64,000 nt of DNA from contig NZ_CP036278.1 in NCBI RefSeq assembly GCF_007748035.1, positions 682,001 through 746,000 on the forward strand, read 5' to 3'. Every line of letters starts with the position of its first letter. Positions within the stretch are counted from its first letter, which is position 1. The DNA comes from Aeoliella mucimassa. Lineage in GTDB: Bacteria; Planctomycetota; Planctomycetia; Pirellulales; Lacipirellulaceae. The notes under the pieces are model-generated. The model ran no database searches. It was not told the DNA's origin and saw only the letters and a program-made list of their open reading frames with translations. This document shows, piece by piece, positions 51,958 to 61,589 of this stretch. The translations under genes and the position numbers were made by a program.

Positions 51958-53256
51958 ATGAACGTGATGGCCGACAAACCGACCGTGGTGGAAGACTCGC
52001 ATCGCGAGTCGTTGGTCGCGTTCCTGGAGTTCGCCGTCGAAGCGGTGGGAGTCGCCCAGTCGCAAGAGGGCGACTTGGTGACGCTCGAGTTCAATCACCG
52101 CGAGCATCCTGCCTGGCCGCGGCCGTATCAGGTGCGTGTTTCGGTAGCGACCGACTCGGCGGATTTGCCTCGCCGAGTGGTGCCAGCCACCGAAGGCATC
52201 GCCTGGCTGTGGAAGCTCGCCCAACTCGAACGCGGCGCGCTGCTCGCTCGCCCCGCCTCGCAACCCGAGGCCGTGCACGAGATCACCCGCGCGCTGTTCG
52301 AAGCCTATCAAGTGGATGGGGGGCAGATGCATCTGGCGGGCTGCCGGATCAACGAGGTTCCCTTCCTTCGCGTTACCGAACTCGCGACCGACGACCCTGC
52401 ACAAGTAGTGCACCGTTTCTACAACGCCGAGATGCAACCGGTGAGCGACGACGAGGTCGCCTCGCTCGGGCTGGCCGAGGTGGTACCGCTCGGCAACCAT
52501 CCCACGTCGTTCACGCGCTCCGCGGTGCATGTTCTGGTGAATCAGATCGAAGAGGCCATGCCAGGCGTGGTGGCCGCTACGGTAGTGATCGCCAAGCGGG
52601 CGGAAGGGGCCATTCAATTCGAAATCGGCGAACAGTGCGCCCAGGTGTCGTTTAACGACTGGACCCGTTCGCTGTCGGCTCCGCCGTTTCGGTGTGCAGC
52701 CAGCGGGCGAGAGACATTCCACCTGGCAGCGCTCGAAGATGGGCGCATCGTCGCGGCCGAGGCCATTGCCGAATGCGAACACACCGGCACCCGCGTGCTG
52801 GATTCGGAATTAGTGACCTGCACCAGCACCGGCAAACGGGTCGATCCCGAAATCACCAGCCGTTGCGCGGTAAGCGACAGCGTGTTGCTGACCGACGAGA
52901 TGGCAACCTGCAAAACGTGTGGCCAGCAGGTGAGCCCCGCGGTGCTCGACGCTGGCAGTTGCCAGGCGTGCCGCGAGTTGCCACTCGCCCGAGCGACCGA
53001 CGAACTCATTGCTCCGCTCCTCGAGCGTTATCCACGCTTGCAGCAGTACGGTAAGTTTCGCGCCGGCCAGTGCGGCGGCGTGCTCCGCGTAATGGCCCAC
53101 GGCTGGTGGCGACGCTTGTTGTTGGCGGTGCCGAGCGACGAGTCGCAGCCGATGCACCTTGCCATGCGGCAGGGACTCGCGGGTGGTTGGGAGCAGGTGC
53201 CCGAGGCCGACTGGCCGCAGTTGCTTGGCCAACCGTCGGACGGGGCAACCGAGTAG
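51958..53256 (+). CDS. Hypothetical protein with repeated cysteine knuckles
   Basis: 432 residues; ATG at 51958, another in-frame at 51967. The N-terminal 250 residues have no named domain. From about 265 to 345 there is a run of at least four repeats of the form C-x(n)-TG-x-x-x-L/V-x-x-x-x-x-x-C, for example CEHTGTRVLDSELVTC, CTSTGKRVDPEITSRC and CKTCGQQVSPAVL. They resemble treble-clef or rubredoxin-like zinc knuckles. No membrane helix or signal is present. It is probably co-transcribed with the methyltransferase. Function unknown. Confidence 0.7.
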   Translation: MNVMADKPTVVEDSHRESLVAFLEFAVEAVGVAQSQEGDLVTLEFNHREHPAWPRPYQVRVSVATDSADLPRRVVPATEGIAWLWKLAQLERGALLARPASQPEAVHEITRALFEAYQVDGGQMHLAGCRINEVPFLRVTELATDDPAQVVHRFYNAEMQPVSDDEVASLGLAEVVPLGNHPTSFTRSAVHVLVNQIEEAMPGVVAATVVIAKRAEGAIQFEIGEQCAQVSFNDWTRSLSAPPFRCAASGRETFHLAALEDGRIVAAEAIAECEHTGTRVLDSELVTCTSTGKRVDPEITSRCAVSDSVLLTDEMATCKTCGQQVSPAVLDAGSCQACRELPLARATDELIAPLLERYPRLQQYGKFRAGQCGGVLRVMAHGWWRRLLLAVPSDESQPMHLAMRQGLAGGWEQVPEADWPQLLGQPSDGATE

Positions 53257-53289
53257 CCGCGTTGTTAGCGGTGCTTGTACCCAATCAAT

Positions 53290-55377
53290 CTAGTTCGCGA
53301 CGGTCTTCTCCGCGGGTACTTCGGTAGCGATACCACCGGTGGCAAGCTCTACGTCGCGCTGTTGTCCTTGCCAGTTTACCGAGATCCGCCCACCTTCGTG
53401 CGTGGGATCGCAAAGCAGCAAGCGATCGTCGGCGACCATCGCCAGGCAGGGGCGATCGACTGCTAGTCGCAGCTGACCATCGATCTCCAGCTCGCCCGGC
53501 GCGAAGAAGGCGGCCATCGTCGCACCCGTGTGCAACTCAATCGCTTGGCAATCACGGCTGTTTTGCAGCACGGTCCAAGGTGGGTTGCTGGTGAGCTGGT
53601 CGAGTCGCTCCTGGCTGGCGTCGAGCACGATCGCGTAGCCCGCGGCGGTTGGCTCGGCCGCGTGCGGCAGGGTGACCTGCAGCATCGGCAACCGGACCGG
53701 TTCGCTCTGGTCGCGATAGACTTGGTTGATCGACGCCCACGTGCCCGATTGCTCCGCGGCCTGGCAATCGAGCCGTGTGTCGCCGAGCGCCAGGTAGCCG
53801 ACAGAGTGATGCAGCACGCATTGCACGTTGGGTTGCGTACCACCACTGGAGTCGAGCGAAGTCCACGCCCCGCCTGGTTGCTTTAGCGACAGCTGCCCGC
53901 GGTAACGACACTGGTCGACCGAGGTCGTCATCGCCCCACAGTCAGCGGCGACTTGCCAGCCGCTCATCAGGCAGATCACCACGTCGTCGGCGAAGAACCA
54001 GCTCTTCCGCACGCTGAACGCCAGGGCCTCGCCCTCGCGGTCGCGGCGGTAGTCCATCGCGGTCATGCCGGTTTGCCCATGGCTGATGCCCCCGACGAAT
54101 GGCAACTTGTGCTGCTGTCGATCGCCTTCGGAGGTCGTGATGCCAGGCAGTAGATTCCAGTCGAGCACCGGCTGCGTTTCGCAATACTCCGCTCCATCGC
54201 GGAGGATGTAGAGGTCACCCGAGTGTAGGTAGGGCACCCCTTTGAGGTTCTCGCGATTGATCGACTCGGTGCGCCGGGTGCGGGTGGAGAGTGTCTTCAG
54301 AAAGAACGTCCCCGCGGGGCGATGGTGGGCGGTGAAGTCGGCCACCGGGAAATGGCGATGCCCCACTAGCGGTTCGGCGGTCGATTCCAGGCGGGCCAGG
54401 TAAAGTTCGAGTTCCGATTGTTGGCTCGGGTCGACCTCGATCCACAGCCGGAGTTGCTTCCGCAGGTCGCCGAGGGTGTGTTGATTCCGGCGGCTGATCT
54501 GACGATCGAACGTGCTGGACGACACGTAGATGCCGCGCGACATCCACTGCGTTCCTTCGAGCAGGTAGTTGGTGATCATCTGCCGCTTATCCGCGGGGAT
54601 CTCCCAGGGAGTGTCGCGCAGCTGCCAGGCGATCGGCACTACCACGTCGAGGAACGCCCGCCCGTAGCCGAACGTATGGAGTCGCGCGCCATGTTGGAAG
54701 AAGCTCCAATCGGTTTGAATGCACTCGTTCTGTCCCACGGTGATCGCGCTAAACAACCGGGCGGCCGCCTTGGCCACTTGCGGCTCGTTGCCTGCCAGGC
54801 ACCCATGATGCATCGCGATCTCGGCGCTCCAGGTGAGGTTCGCGCCGGTGCCAGCGACACGATGCTGGCCAATGACCTCGAGCACCTCGGTGCGGAGCTC
54901 TCCGGTCAGTTGCTCGTGGTGCAGCACCGCAATGTCGCGCATCTCGCGGGGGATGCCGATCTCGTTGTACCACCAGTTGGGGCATTGGTACCGCTTGGCG
55001 ACCCAGTGCTCGAGCCCCGCCCGGGCCGCGTCGGCCACCGCGGGGTCGTGATAGTAGGGGTGTCCCTCGGTGTGGTAAGCCAGCACCAACTGCCGCACGT
55101 GGTACAGGTGCTCGCGCGGCTTCCAATTGGCGGCCGAGCGATCGGTGTAATCGACGTCGGGCCAGCGGCCATCCGGCAGGAGAGTGTCGAGGGTCTGCTT
55201 GACCACCGCCGGGCTCGGCGCTCGGTGGTTGAGCAGCATCTGGCGATAGCGGGTGATGACCAGGCGGAGGTTTGCGTTCGTCTGGTCCGCGGGCTCGGCC
55301 TGCACCGTAGCGGATGCCAGCAGCAGGAACCCGCATGCGAGGATCGTCAGCAGGGGATTGGTCGTCGAAGTCGTCAC
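53290..55377 (-). CDS. Secreted polysaccharide lyase, family 8-like
   Basis: 695 residues from a GTG at 55377 preceded by GGAGG at 6 nt; an ATG at 55398 without such a site is the alternative. A signal peptide (LLTILACGFLLLASATVQA) leads into an alpha/alpha-toroid with NWWYNEIGIPREMRDIAVL and DWSFFQHGARLHTFGYGRAF, the stations that carry the catalytic Asn, His and Tyr of hyaluronate, chondroitin AC and xanthan lyases. A beta-sandwich region follows (YLHSGDLYILRDGAEYCETQP, GYLALGDTRLD). It would cut acidic polysaccharides by beta-elimination outside the cell. No transporter or sulfatase is beside it, so it is an orphan. Confidence 0.8.
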   Translation of the reverse strand: MTTSTTNPLLTILACGFLLLASATVQAEPADQTNANLRLVITRYRQMLLNHRAPSPAVVKQTLDTLLPDGRWPDVDYTDRSAANWKPREHLYHVRQLVLAYHTEGHPYYHDPAVADAARAGLEHWVAKRYQCPNWWYNEIGIPREMRDIAVLHHEQLTGELRTEVLEVIGQHRVAGTGANLTWSAEIAMHHGCLAGNEPQVAKAAARLFSAITVGQNECIQTDWSFFQHGARLHTFGYGRAFLDVVVPIAWQLRDTPWEIPADKRQMITNYLLEGTQWMSRGIYVSSSTFDRQISRRNQHTLGDLRKQLRLWIEVDPSQQSELELYLARLESTAEPLVGHRHFPVADFTAHHRPAGTFFLKTLSTRTRRTESINRENLKGVPYLHSGDLYILRDGAEYCETQPVLDWNLLPGITTSEGDRQQHKLPFVGGISHGQTGMTAMDYRRDREGEALAFSVRKSWFFADDVVICLMSGWQVAADCGAMTTSVDQCRYRGQLSLKQPGGAWTSLDSSGGTQPNVQCVLHHSVGYLALGDTRLDCQAAEQSGTWASINQVYRDQSEPVRLPMLQVTLPHAAEPTAAGYAIVLDASQERLDQLTSNPPWTVLQNSRDCQAIELHTGATMAAFFAPGELEIDGQLRLAVDRPCLAMVADDRLLLCDPTHEGGRISVNWQGQQRDVELATGGIATEVPAEKTVAN

Positions 55378-55571
55378 CGGTTTCCTCCCATCGCTCATGC
55401 GGTCGTGGTGACTGCAATGCCTTGCACTAGGGGAATGCAGGCGATGCAGCCAGTTTGCCGATGCAACCAGCGTAGCGCGGCGACGAGGCGGTTGCCAGTC
55501 GCTTGGCTCAGCGACCCGCGGGAGTTCGGCGGCCAGAGAGCAATAAGCTGAGGCTTCGAGCGTCTGCAGGC

Positions 55572-56105
55572 CTACGACCGCGGGGCGGTGAGGAACAGCC
55601 CCAGCCCGATGAGAATCAGCACGCCGCCGCTGGAGAAGAGTGCGTACACGACGTTCAATGCCGCTTCGCGGCGATCCTCGTAGAAGCCTTTGACATCGAC
55701 CTCCGGTGGTTTGAATCCGCCGTCTTCGAGCGACATCTCGAAATTGATCCAAAATCGGTAGAGATCGCTGCTCGAAGCGTCTTCCAGTTGCTTCGCGAAA
55801 TTCTGCTTGGCCAGTTCCGCACTGTAGACCGGCACCGTCGGCAGCACGCTCCAGCGTTGCACGCCGATAGCGACGAGCAGCACCCCCAAAAGGAGTAGGC
55901 TCGAAGCTACGGCTTTACGAACCGACCAGTTGGCACCGGGGGTCTCGACCGCATCGGATTCTTCGAGGGGAAGCTCGCGAAGCTTGCGGAGCGGGGGAGC
56001 TTTGAGCTCCGCCCCACATTGGCAGCGAATTTCGGTACCCGCCTGGTGCACGCCGACCGGAATCTGGGCACCGCACTGGCAGGGAACTAAGTATCTGTCG
56101 GCCAT
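55572..56105 (-). CDS. Zinc-ribbon and two-TM hypothetical protein
   Basis: 177 residues from the ATG at 56105 (MADRYLVPCQCGAQIPVGVHQA); the longer frame is rejected. The N-terminal ribbon has CQCG and CQCG pairs. A linker with PLRKLRELPLEESDAVE precedes two membrane helices, AVASSLLLLGVLLVAIGVQ near residue 75 and VLILIGLGLFLTAPR at the end. The middle (LAKQNFAKQLEDASSSDLYR) is extracytoplasmic. This build recurs in planctomycetes. Function unknown. Confidence 0.7.
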   Translation of the reverse strand: MADRYLVPCQCGAQIPVGVHQAGTEIRCQCGAELKAPPLRKLRELPLEESDAVETPGANWSVRKAVASSLLLLGVLLVAIGVQRWSVLPTVPVYSAELAKQNFAKQLEDASSSDLYRFWINFEMSLEDGGFKPPEVDVKGFYEDRREAALNVVYALFSSGGVLILIGLGLFLTAPRS

Positions 56106-57140
56106 GGCTATTGGGAATACCTGGGGAAAATCAGGGCAGGGGGCGGATAAGGCCGAAGCAACAAGGCGAACCAGGGGCCGCTCGTAGGCGTAAGAGTCTG
56201 CAGTGGCAGGGTTTGGAGCGCGTCGGTGCGGCAACCTCCATACTACAGAGAATCTGCTGAGAATGTAGCTTGTTTTTACCTTTTTGCCTATGGACCGGGT
56301 GGTTTGGGTGTTTACAATTATTAGGACCGGCCAATCACTCGACAGATTTGCGTCTGTCGGTATCGGTTTGGTACCTCCCGGTGTTCGCTAGCTTGCAAAA
56401 GTTGGCGATTCTCATGGACGAGGCCAGTCGGCATGCTTGTGCAAGCATGCGTCCGCTGGCGGACCGGGTCGTAAGTTGTTGTACGCAAGAAAACTGGCGG
56501 GTGATGTTGATTACTTCGCGGAGCCTTTCTCATAACGTGGCTCGCGGCGCCGCCCCCGGTCGATGTACATAACTTGCGGATCGAATTTTAGAGGTCAGGG
56601 GATCACTCGCCGCCACTGCTGCCCGGGCGTTGTGTGTTGATTCCAGTGTCGAGTTGACTATCGATTAGCTGATCCAAAAGGTTTACCTAGTTGATAGCAG
56701 TGAGTTGCTTTACCCAAATTGAAACCACAAGCAACTTCAGTGAACTCGGATGGGATGAGCAGGCCTGAGCAGATTCACAAACCATGATCCTTTCACGAAA
56801 CATTTACGCAAGTTGAAAGTTTCGCGAAGCAGGATAGCCCGCCAACGGTTTAAGTGGCAGAGATGCGAATGTTTACCTTAGTAGAACTTTTTTCCAAATA
56901 CGTGGTGAAAAAAGCCGCGCCTTGGATGAGTGTTAATATTGAAAGGTGCCAGTTACCTATGCAGGTTTCGAGAGCACCTTCGCGTTGGGGACTACAGCGA
57001 CAGCCTGTGTACGCCAAAGTGCCGCAGCGGGTTGTTCATTCATAAATAAGTGGTCGCGTGCTAGTTGTGGTAGGTGCCTTGCTAGAGAGGCATCAGGCCG
57101 GTTCGCGTCAGCAATCGTTTCATAGGTAGGAGCCTGAATC
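56106..57140. other. Long non-coding spacer upstream of the sigma factor gene
   Basis: About 1 kb. No gene is supported; a 63-residue frame at 56854 has no ribosome site and no family. It contains a cluster of hairpins at 56340-56464 (listed) and an 8-bp inverted repeat AGTTGCTT/AAGCAACT at 56703-56736. The promoter region of the sigma factor gene must be within it. The length is unusual for this otherwise compact genome. Confidence 0.5.
56340..56464. other. Cluster of four hairpins, candidate regulatory RNA
   Basis: CGACAGA/TCTGTCG (56340-56346 and 56353-56359), GGTA/TACC (56359-56375), GCATGCTTG/CAAGCATGC (56431-56439 and 56442-56450) and GTCCGC/GCGGAC (56451-56456 and 56459-56464) follow each other, the last two with no gap. 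A -35-like TTTACA with an AT-rich stretch lies about 20-30 bp before the first. This could be a small RNA or protein-binding region. No known family matched by eye. Confidence 0.35.
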
Positions 57141-58721
57141 TTGTACGACTCTTTGCTCGATCATACTCTCGAAGACGACTCGGATGTCTCCAGCGAGGAC
57201 GTAACGCAATTGGCTGGTCACCTCAATTCGTCGAAAGACGATGATGGGGAAGACGAGGATGGTGTGCGCGTTGTTTCGTCATCCGGCAACGACAATGTCG
57301 ATCCCGATAGTGACGACGAAGAAGGCCTGCTCGATGGCATGGAAAACGACTCCTGGTCGGACGATCCCGTCAGGATGTATCTCACCCAGATGGGCGAGAT
57401 TCCGTTGCTCACGCGTAAGGAAGAAATCTCACTCGCCCGCCGGATCGAAAACACCCGAGCTGCGTTCCGCCGCAAGTTGCTGGCCTGCGACTACGTGATC
57501 CGTAGCGCGGTCAAAGTGCTGTCGCGCGTCCACCGCGGCGAGTTGCCGTTCGACCGTACCGTGCAGGTGTCGGTGACCGATCGGTTGGAAAAAGACCAGA
57601 TCATGGGCCGCATGCCGCACAACCTGCGGACGCTCGAAACCCTGCTGGAGCAGAACGTGGATGATTATCGCGTGGCCACCAGCAAGTCGTACAAAATGAC
57701 CGAACGTCGTGCGGCTTGGAAGCGTTTGAGCCGCCGTCGTTGTCGTGCGGTGCGGTTGGTTGAGGAACTCGGCCTGCGTACCCAACGCATCGAGCCGATG
57801 ATCGATACCCTGGCTCAATTCAGCGAGCGGGTCGATCAGCTGCAGGCGGAAATCGCCCAGATGAAGAAAGATCGCCGCTCGCCGGAGGATCGCAAGCCGC
57901 TGGTCACCGAGTTCCGTAACATTCTTCGCACGCTGCAAGAAACCCCCACGAGCCTTCGCCACCGGGTAAACGACCTTCGCGAAGTCTACGCTCGCTACCA
58001 GAAGGCCAAGCGTGGTCTTTCGGAAGGTAACTTGCGTTTGGTGGTGTCGATCGCCAAGAAGTACCGCAACCGCGGTCTGTCGTTCCTCGATCTCATTCAG
58101 GAAGGCAACGCCGGCCTGATGCGGGCGGTCGACAAGTTCGAATACCGCCGTGGCTTCAAGTTCTGTACGTACGCCACGTGGTGGATTCGTCAGGCGATCA
58201 CTCGCGCCGTAGCCGACCAAAGCCGCACGATTCGTATCCCTGTGCACATGGTCGAAACGATGAGCCGCGTCCGCAACGTGTCGCGGATGTTGCTGCAGCG
58301 GTTGGGCCGCGAGCCGACGCTCGAAGAAACCGCACGGGCTGCAGATTGCACCGTGGAAGAAGCTCGCCGGGTGTTGGCCATGAGCCGCTACCCGATTAGC
58401 CTCGACCGCCCCGTGGGCAATAGCGAGGACAGCCACTTCGGCGACTTGCTGCCCGACGGCGGAGCCGAAAGTCCCGCGATTGGTGCCGCTCAAGAGATGC
58501 TTCGCAATCGCATTACCGAGGTGCTCAAGACCCTCAGCTACCGCGAACGCGAAATCATCAAGCTTCGCTACGGCCTCGGCGATGGCTACAGCTACACGCT
58601 CGAAGAAGTCGGCCACATCTTCAAAGTGACCCGCGAGCGTATCCGCCAGATCGAAGCCAAAGCGGTCCGCAAGCTTCAGCAACCCAGCCGCAGTGCCGAA
58701 CTGCTCGGGTTCCTGGACTAA
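57141..58721 (+). CDS. rpoD: Primary RNA polymerase sigma factor
   Basis: 526 residues from a TTG start with AGGAG about 9 nt upstream ([13 protein letters not shown]). Region 1.2 is [19 protein letters not shown] roughly 200-residue helical non-conserved segment follows. Region 2 is [20 protein letters not shown] and [18 protein letters not shown] (2.3/2.4). Region 3 carries [11 protein letters not shown], and region 4.2 is [20 protein letters not shown]. The gene keeps all parts of a group 1 sigma factor except a clear region 1.1. It directs housekeeping transcription. Strong terminator downstream. Confidence 0.95.
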   Translation: MYDSLLDHTLEDDSDVSSEDVTQLAGHLNSSKDDDGEDEDGVRVVSSSGNDNVDPDSDDEEGLLDGMENDSWSDDPVRMYLTQMGEIPLLTRKEEISLARRIENTRAAFRRKLLACDYVIRSAVKVLSRVHRGELPFDRTVQVSVTDRLEKDQIMGRMPHNLRTLETLLEQNVDDYRVATSKSYKMTERRAAWKRLSRRRCRAVRLVEELGLRTQRIEPMIDTLAQFSERVDQLQAEIAQMKKDRRSPEDRKPLVTEFRNILRTLQETPTSLRHRVNDLREVYARYQKAKRGLSEGNLRLVVSIAKKYRNRGLSFLDLIQEGNAGLMRAVDKFEYRRGFKFCTYATWWIRQAITRAVADQSRTIRIPVHMVETMSRVRNVSRMLLQRLGREPTLEETARAADCTVEEARRVLAMSRYPISLDRPVGNSEDSHFGDLLPDGGAESPAIGAAQEMLRNRITEVLKTLSYREREIIKLRYGLGDGYSYTLEEVGHIFKVTRERIRQIEAKAVRKLQQPSRSAELLGFLD

Positions 58722-58789
58722 TCTTGCGACGATTCAGCAACCGAAGGACTCCGCACGAGAGTGCCTTCGGCCAGTAGAATACGACCCAG

Positions 58790-58827
58790 AGCCCCCGCCC
58801 GAGCGAAAGCCAGGCGGGGGCTTTTTT
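58790..58827 (+). terminator. Rho-independent terminator of the sigma factor gene
   Basis: AGCCCCCGCC (58790-58799) pairs perfectly with GGCGGGGGCT (58813-58822), followed by six T (58822-58827). A further hairpin CCGAAGG/CCTTCGG at 58741-58770 lies before it. Confidence 0.92.
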
Positions 58828-58857
58828 GTTCGAAGATTCCAATCAAGGGATAGAGGA

Positions 58858-59810
58858 ATGGCTCGGTTCAAAAACGTGGTACTACTGACCTTGCTTGCAA
58901 TTTGCGCTGGGTGTGGTCAGAGTGAGCCTCAGCAGAAAAGCGTCGACGTCGTAGCGAAGCGGCGCAACGCGATGCGGCAGAATGCTTTCGTCGAAGCTCG
59001 CAAGCACTTCACCACCCAATTGATCCAAGAGGTCAAGATCGACGAGCCGGTGGATCAGCCACCGGAGGGGGTGTTCGACGTGGTAAGCTATCCCAGCCCG
59101 CTGGGCAAGATGGCCGCTTACGTGACGCCCGACTTTGAAGATGGCAAGAAGCACCCAGCCATCATTTGGTTAACGGGGGGATTCAGCAACAGCATTGGTG
59201 CAAATGCTTGGTATCCCAGCGAGCCTTCGAACGATCAGTCGGCCATGCAGTATCGCAGGAGGGGATGGTGATGATGTACCCTTCGCTGCGCGGCGGCAAC
59301 GAGAATCCCGGCTATGTTGAAACCGTTTATGGCGAAGTCGACGACGTGATCGCGGCCACCAAGTGGCTTAAGACCCTCGACTACGTGGATACCGACCGCG
59401 TCTATCTGGGAGGACACAGCACCGGCGGTACCCTGGCTTTGTTGGTCGCGGCCGCGTGCGACGAGTACCGCGGGGTGATTGCTTTTGGGCCAATCGACGA
59501 CGTGCGGGGCTATGGTCCCGACTCGTTGGCATTCGACTTCGACGATCTCGACGAAGCGACCATGCGGGCGCCGATCTGCTGGTTGCATTGCATCAAGAAT
59601 CCCACGTACGTGATCGAAGGAGCCGAAGGGCGTTCGAACGTCGATTGCTTGAAGACCATGGAAGAAGCCAGCGAGAACCCACTCATCAAATTCGTGCCAG
59701 TCGAAAGGCACGACCACTTCAGCACGCTCGCCCCGCTGAATCGGGTGATCGCCAAGCAGTTGGTGAACGACACCAGAAAGAGCTTCGAACTCGATCTGCA
59801 GGTCGAGTAA
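58858..59810 (+). pseudogene. Secreted alpha/beta hydrolase lipoprotein, split by a one-base frameshift
   Basis: Part 1 from the ATG at 58858 has a lipoprotein signal (LLTLLAICAGC) and the first strands of an alpha/beta hydrolase (FDVVSYPSPLGKMAAYVT and PAIIWLTGGFSN), ending at TGA 59269-59271. Part 2 carries MVMMYPSLRGGNENPGYV, the nucleophile elbow LGGHSTGGTLAL and the His near VERHDHFSTL. Adding one G in the run near 59257-59264 restores one frame. Yet the altered run reads AGGAGGGG just before ATG 59265 and the stop overlaps ATG 59271 (TGATG), so part 2 may be re-initiated. Sequencing error is the other explanation. Confidence 0.75.
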
Positions 59811-59833
59811 GATTGGTCGCAGGGGACGAAGCG

Positions 59834-60220
59834 ATGGACGAGATACTACTCGCTTGTAGCGGCGAAGGGGCACCGGCCGCGATGGCTTTGGCCACTACGA
59901 TTGGTTGGTACTGTTTTGCGGTTGATGCCATGCTGCTGCTCGCCATCGCCGGACGGTCTGTTCGCTCGGGCGTTAAGAAGCTGGCAAGCGGAATCTTCGT
60001 CGCCTTGCTGCTGGTACATCCCGCCTGGACCGTGAGTGCGATTCACGGCGACTGCGGCATAGAGAAGGAGATCCTATCCCTTCTCTCCACTGGCTTCGCG
60101 CTGGGGGTCTACATCGTCGCGGTCTGCTTCTTCCGCTCGCCAAAAATCACGGCTGTAGAGCCCACTGGTGCAAAGGTGGTTACCAGTGAGGAGAATCCCT
60201 ATCGCTCGCCTGGCGACTGA
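59834..60220 (+). CDS. Small membrane protein with NPYxSP end
   Basis: 128 residues from the ATG at 59834 (MDEILLACSGEGAPAAM). Three hydrophobic segments (MALATTIGWYCFAVDAMLLL, ASGIFVALLLVHPAWTVSAI and LSLLSTGFALGVYIVAVCFF) are followed by a tail ending EENPYRSPGD. A closing NPYxSP is frequent in planctomycete membrane proteins. Function unknown. It starts 23 bp after the hydrolase fragment. Confidence 0.65.
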   Translation: MDEILLACSGEGAPAAMALATTIGWYCFAVDAMLLLAIAGRSVRSGVKKLASGIFVALLLVHPAWTVSAIHGDCGIEKEILSLLSTGFALGVYIVAVCFFRSPKITAVEPTGAKVVTSEENPYRSPGD

Positions 60221-60295
60221 GCTAGTAAGGTTTTAAGATAGAAACCTATACTTGGGGAAATTCCCGATCCGCCGCGGTTTTTTCCCTGTCTGACC

Positions 60296-61498
60296 ATGCC
60301 TGCAAAAACCACTTTCCCCTCCAACAAAGGCGCCGGCTGCGCTTTCCTGTTTCTGCTTCCGTTTGGCGGGGCTGGGGTCGTGATGATTGTGCTGGCCCTA
60401 TGGACCTTGTGGGATTGGCAACTGATGCAGTCGTGGGAAGCGACCCCTGCGACCTTGTTGTCGTTGGACTTGCAGCAGAGCGACGAGTCGACTCGCATCC
60501 GTGGCGAGTACGAGTACACGTTCGACGGTCACCAATACCAAAGCACGCGGATTGCCATCGACGAAATGGCCGACAACATCGGCGACTACCAGCGTCGACA
60601 TTACAAAGAGTTAAAGCAAGCTAAGCAGGCGGGGAAGACCGTGACTGCTTACGTGAACCCCAGTGATCCCAGTCGTGCGGTGCTGCTTCGCGATCTGCGA
60701 TTGGAGATGGTCGCCTTCAAGGCCGGCTTGGGGGGTATCTTCGGAGTGATCGGCATCGGCGGCATCCTTATGGTCTGGTTCAACAGTCGGAAGGTCAAGC
60801 AAGAGGCACTCATCGCCAGTCGCGCGCCCAACGAGCCATGGCTCTGGCGAAGCGATTGGGCCGATGGCCGCGTGGTGGTCTCCGGCTTCTGGCAATTCTT
60901 CGCGATGTTGGTGCTGGCAGTCATCATGAACCTGATTTGCTGGGTCGCCATCTACGCGAAGCTGCAGGACAACCGCCAGCCATCGACCGTGGTCTGGATC
61001 TTTCTGTCGTTGTTCGCGATGGGAAGTATCGCGCAGGTAGGCTACACGGTCATTTGCTTCTTTCGCTGGCGACGATTCCCCGAGGCCTCGTTCCGCCTCG
61101 CCCGCGTGCCTGGGGTGATCGGCGACAAACTGGCAGGCGTCTTGCTGTTACCGGGAGTTGTGCGACCCACAGAGGGATTTCACATGCAACTGCGGTGCTC
61201 TCGTCGCGTTCGGCGTGGAAAGAACACAACCCATCTCACGCTGTGGGAACAAAAGCAAACCATCGATCAAACGCTCGACGACAATAACTTCGAAGAGACC
61301 GCGGTGCCGGTAGTGTTCGAACTGCCGCCAGACGTCGAGCCGAGCGATCCTCATGCCAGGAATCCCGTGCGATGGGTGCTGAAGGTAACCGCCAACCTGC
61401 CCGGCCCGAATGCGAACTTCGAATTCGAGGTGCCAGTGTTTGCTGTTGATTCGGCGTTAACCGGGGAAAGTTTCCAGCAGGATGGAGCGGAGTCGTAA
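60296..61498 (+). CDS. DUF3592 membrane protein
   Basis: 400 residues, ATG at 60296. Helix 1 (FLFLLPFGGAGVVMIVLALW) leads to a DUF3592 domain with WEATPATLLSLDLQQ, EYEYTFDGHQYQSTRI and VTAYVNPSDPSRAVL, typical for the family. More helices follow (GLGGIFGVIGIGGILMVWF, FFAMLVLAVIMNLICWVAIY, VWIFLSLFAMGSIAQVGYTV), then a large soluble part with beta strands and Cys. Role unknown. Plus strand, separate from its neighbours. Confidence 0.8.
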   Translation: MPAKTTFPSNKGAGCAFLFLLPFGGAGVVMIVLALWTLWDWQLMQSWEATPATLLSLDLQQSDESTRIRGEYEYTFDGHQYQSTRIAIDEMADNIGDYQRRHYKELKQAKQAGKTVTAYVNPSDPSRAVLLRDLRLEMVAFKAGLGGIFGVIGIGGILMVWFNSRKVKQEALIASRAPNEPWLWRSDWADGRVVVSGFWQFFAMLVLAVIMNLICWVAIYAKLQDNRQPSTVVWIFLSLFAMGSIAQVGYTVICFFRWRRFPEASFRLARVPGVIGDKLAGVLLLPGVVRPTEGFHMQLRCSRRVRRGKNTTHLTLWEQKQTIDQTLDDNNFEETAVPVVFELPPDVEPSDPHARNPVRWVLKVTANLPGPNANFEFEVPVFAVDSALTGESFQQDGAES

Positions 61499-61589
61499 TG
61501 GGCAAGCTTCGTCGCTGCTCGACAGCTTGCCTATAGTATCCATAGAATAGAGGTAGTTGATTTATCCTTCTAAATGTAGGACCTTTCCG

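Noticed and set aside
56854-57045. 63-residue frame with FTLVELFSK resembling a pilin start
   Set aside because: The segment lacks the long hydrophobic helix that must follow a prepilin site, has no ribosome site and lies in an AT-rich spacer.
59166-59270. N-terminal extension of the second hydrolase frame (MVNGGIQQQHW...)
   Set aside because: It is the shifted reading of sequence that encodes the first part of the hydrolase in the other frame.
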